Part shown: one piece after another, positions 61,164-64,000 of the stretch
How the letters are laid out: each line of letters begins with the position of its first letter
Numbering within the stretch: the stretch's first letter is position 1
Source of the DNA: Nemania diffusa
Lineage: Eukaryota > Ascomycota > Sordariomycetes > Xylariales > Xylariaceae
Length of the DNA: 64,000 nt
Direction: 5' to 3'
Assembly: GCA_038501195.1 (NCBI GenBank)
Contig: JBBPUQ010000003.1
Location: forward strand, 1,070,501-1,134,500
Notes under the pieces: model-generated
Database searches by the model: none
What the model saw: only the letters and a program-made list of their open reading frames with translations
What the model was told of the DNA's origin: nothing
Program-made: the position numbers and the translations under genes

Positions 61164-64000
61164 GTTAGAAATTTTTTTATAAAAAAATTGTTTATATATA
61201 TATATATAAAATAGTTTAAAATAACAATAAATAAAATTATTTATTTAATTATATAATAAAGCTATTTAATTTATTTAAATAGTTAAATTAATATTAATTA
61301 ATTTATAACTACTTTTTTTTTAAAAAAATAGCTTATTTATAAATTATAAAAATTAAATATATAAATTTTAATTAATTATTTTTTAATAAAAAAAAAAATC
61401 GTTTTAAATATTTACTATATTATTAATTGCTAAGTTTTTTTTTTTTTAAGTTATAATATAGTTTTTTTATATATTAATATTAGTATTTTTTATTAATATT
61501 ATATTTTAAGTATATTTTTTATATGTTTTTTTTTTTTTTTATAAAATTAATAAATTGTTGTTTTTGTAAAATTTTTTAATTATATTATTTTAAGCTATTT
61601 ATAACTAATTTTTTAGTTTTAACAATAGTTTTATTATATTTAAATTATTGTTGTAAAATTTTTTTAATAATATAAAACTATTTCGAAAATTTTTAATATA
61701 ATATTATTTATTATTAATGTTTTAGTTTTTTTAATCGATTTAATATTATAGTTTTTAATAATATAAATATATTATATATATTTTTTTTACTTTAAATTTT
61801 TTTTTATTTTTAAATTTAAATATTTTGCTTTTAAAGTTATTGTTTTTTTAACTTATTAATAAATTGTTAAAATATTTTTATAACTAGTTAATATAATATT
61901 AATTTATAGTTTTTTAAAATAAAAAAATTTGCAATATAAATATATTATTATTATTTTTTAAAATTTTATATATTTATTATATTATTAAATAATTAAACTT
62001 GTTTAAAAATTTATTAATTATTTAAAATTATTATTTTTTTAATATAAATATATAGTTGTTTATATTAAAGTTAAAATTTTAATATTTTTTATTAGTTTAT
62101 ATAATTATATAATATTATATATATTTTGTTTTAAGTTTTAAGTTATAATGTTTTTTTAATTATTAATAAGTTTTTTAGTTTTTTTTAAATTATATAATTG
62201 TTTTAATTAAAATAAAATAATATTAAAAAATTTATTTTAATTTTGTAAAAAAATAATTTAATAAATTTATAAAATAATAATATTTATATATAATTTATAA
62301 TTAAAATTTATTTAAATTAATTGTTTTAATAATAGCTAATATAAAGTTATAGTTATTAATTTAAATATTTATTTATAATTTTAATTTATTTTATAATTTT
62401 ATAATAATTTATAAATATTAAAATATATTAAATTTTTATAATTTTATATAATTTGTTTATAAAAGTAAATATAAATTAAAACTTTTTATTAAAAGTTATT
62501 ATAATTAATATTTTAAAAATTTAAAAAAAACTTTTGTAATATATTTATATAGTATTTTTTATAATTGTTTATATAATATATAATATAATTTAAGTTTTTT
62601 TTTTTAAATAATTTATTATAACTAATATATTATTATAACTATATTTATTTTTAAATATTTGTTTAAAATTTATAATTAAATATTTTTAAATATAGTTTAA
62701 AATAAAAAAAAAAGTAAGTTTATTAAATATTTTATTATATAAAACTTTTATAAAATAATATTTTATATAGTTAAAAATATATATATTATAATTTTTTTTA
62801 AGTTTAAGTTATTAATAATATTTTGTAAAAAGTTTATGTGTTTTTTTTTTTTTTAAATATATAATAAATATTTTATTATATACTTTTTAAATAAATTATA
62901 TATATAAATATAAAAAATCAAAAATTATAAATTTTTTGTTATAAATAATTAAACTATTAATTAATTATTATAAGTTATTATTATTAAAAAAAGTTTTTTT
63001 ATAATAAATTTTTATATTAAAGTTTTTTTTGTTTTTTTTTAAGTATTTTTATAATTAATTAAAAATTTAATAAAGCTTTTATATTTTTTTATAACTTTAT
63101 AATAAATAATTTAATTTAATATATTATTTATATAAATATATTGCAAATAATATTATTTATTAATTAAAAAATCATTAAATATTTTTGTATTTTTTTTTTT
63201 TTTTTATATATAATAAAATTTTTGTATTTTTTTATTAAAATATTAATTAATATATTTTTTTTTTCAAAGTAGTAAATAATATAAAAATTATATTTTATAA
63301 ATAGTTTTATTTATTTTATTTGTTATAAGTTTAAATATTATTTTTAATTAAAATATTTTAAAATTTAATAATTAATTATTATTAAAAATAATTTAATATA
63401 ACTATTAATTAATTTAAGTTATTATTTTTTAAAAGCTAAAAATATTATAAATATTTTTTTATTAAAAATTTTATAGTTTAATTTAATATTATATAAAATT
63501 TTAAAATAATATATAATTAAATATTAATTATTTTTATATTTTTAAAATAAAATTTTTATAATTATATTATTAAAAATATTAGTTTTGATTTTAATAAATA
63601 AGTTATATTTATAATATTATAATATTAAATAAAATATAAAAGTTTTTTTTAATTATAAAAATATTTAGTTATATTTATTAATTTATAAAAAAGTTTTTTT
63701 TTTTTTTGTTAATTATATTATAAATTTAACAATTTAACTATAGTTTTTTATAAATTTTTTATAAAAATTATAAAATTTTAAAAAAAATTATATATTTTTT
63801 ATAGTTATAAAAAATTTTTAGTTTTTTATTACTTTTATTTTTACTAAATTAATTTAAATATTATTTATATTAATAATATATTTTAAAAATTTAATTTTTA
63901 TAATATAAAATTTAAACTTTTTTAAGTTTATTTAAAATTTAGTAATATATAATTGTTATAATATTAATTATATATATTTTTAATAATTTTTTAAATTAAT

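Larger units (their letters stand above)
58561..64000. repeat. AT-rich RIP-like decayed block 3 (right end outside window)
   Basis: As saturated as block 1 and with the same rule that C survives after purines. It has no coding frames. It contains a 96-bp tandem duplication (59263-59448), short-period AAAGTTTTA-like arrays (about 59950-60120), a partial 55-70-bp duplication at 61031-61160, and a 25-A run at 61139-61163. Confidence 0.9.

Overview
This window looks like a chromosome segment from a filamentous ascomycete (Pezizomycotina). Genes carry short introns of about 47-95 nt with GT..AG ends and CTAAC-like branch sites. Recognisable products are fungal: Tup1/RcoA corepressor, RNase MRP subunit Rmp1, a fungal rhodopsin-fold membrane protein, a fungal HNH_2 nuclease and a HeLo-like/SesA-type protein. 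No bacterial operons, CRISPR arrays or convincing tRNA/rRNA genes were seen. I infer a Sordariomycete-like genome but cannot prove the order.

The sequence alternates between two kinds of DNA. Three extremely AT-rich gene-free blocks (about 1-8270, 23331-36655, 58561-64000) look like repeats decayed by C-to-T mutation (RIP-like). Two blocks of ordinary composition lie between them. Block 1 (8271-23330) holds, in order: relic-rich DNA, a small kinase (10701-11546, -), a hAT-like inverted-repeat element (11956-12610), a three-exon HNH gene (12614-13883, -), a solo-LTR-like repeat, a MetE/UROD-fold gene (15054-16121, -), a small secreted protein (18513-19258, +), a second solo-LTR copy, a VOC/glyoxalase-fold gene (19608-20155, -), an RNase H pseudogene and the 5' part of a membrane-anchored gene (22889 onward). 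Block 2 (36656-58560) holds the possible last exon of that broken gene, a four-exon orphan (37070-37839, -), a candidate amyloid-signalling cell-death effector (39207-40413, -), a broken Tc-toxin-A-like gene with another broken gene beside it (42700-44243), a seven-TM rhodopsin-fold protein (45874-47327, +), rmp1 (50181-51562, +) and tup1 (52060-54104, -), then 4.4 kb of gene-poor DNA with a TA-flanked MITE.

The central AT block is bounded by direct repeats of about 280 bp (23266-23545 and 36431-36710) at a constant 13,165-bp offset. They look like LTRs of a decayed retroelement or nested insertion. Each copy is undecayed only on its outer side, so comparing the copies shows the mutational spectrum directly. 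Every C preceded by a pyrimidine has changed, while C after a purine often survives. The same rule shapes the outer AT blocks.

Housekeeping genes (rmp1, tup1, rhodopsin) cluster in the right part of block 2. The genes nearest AT DNA are accessory, orphan or broken, which fits a genome whose repeat-rich compartments border fast-changing genes. The strongest candidate for an under-described system is 39207-40413: a HeLo-like/SesA-type N-terminus followed by two copies of an amyloid-type motif, the architecture of fungal regulated-death effectors.
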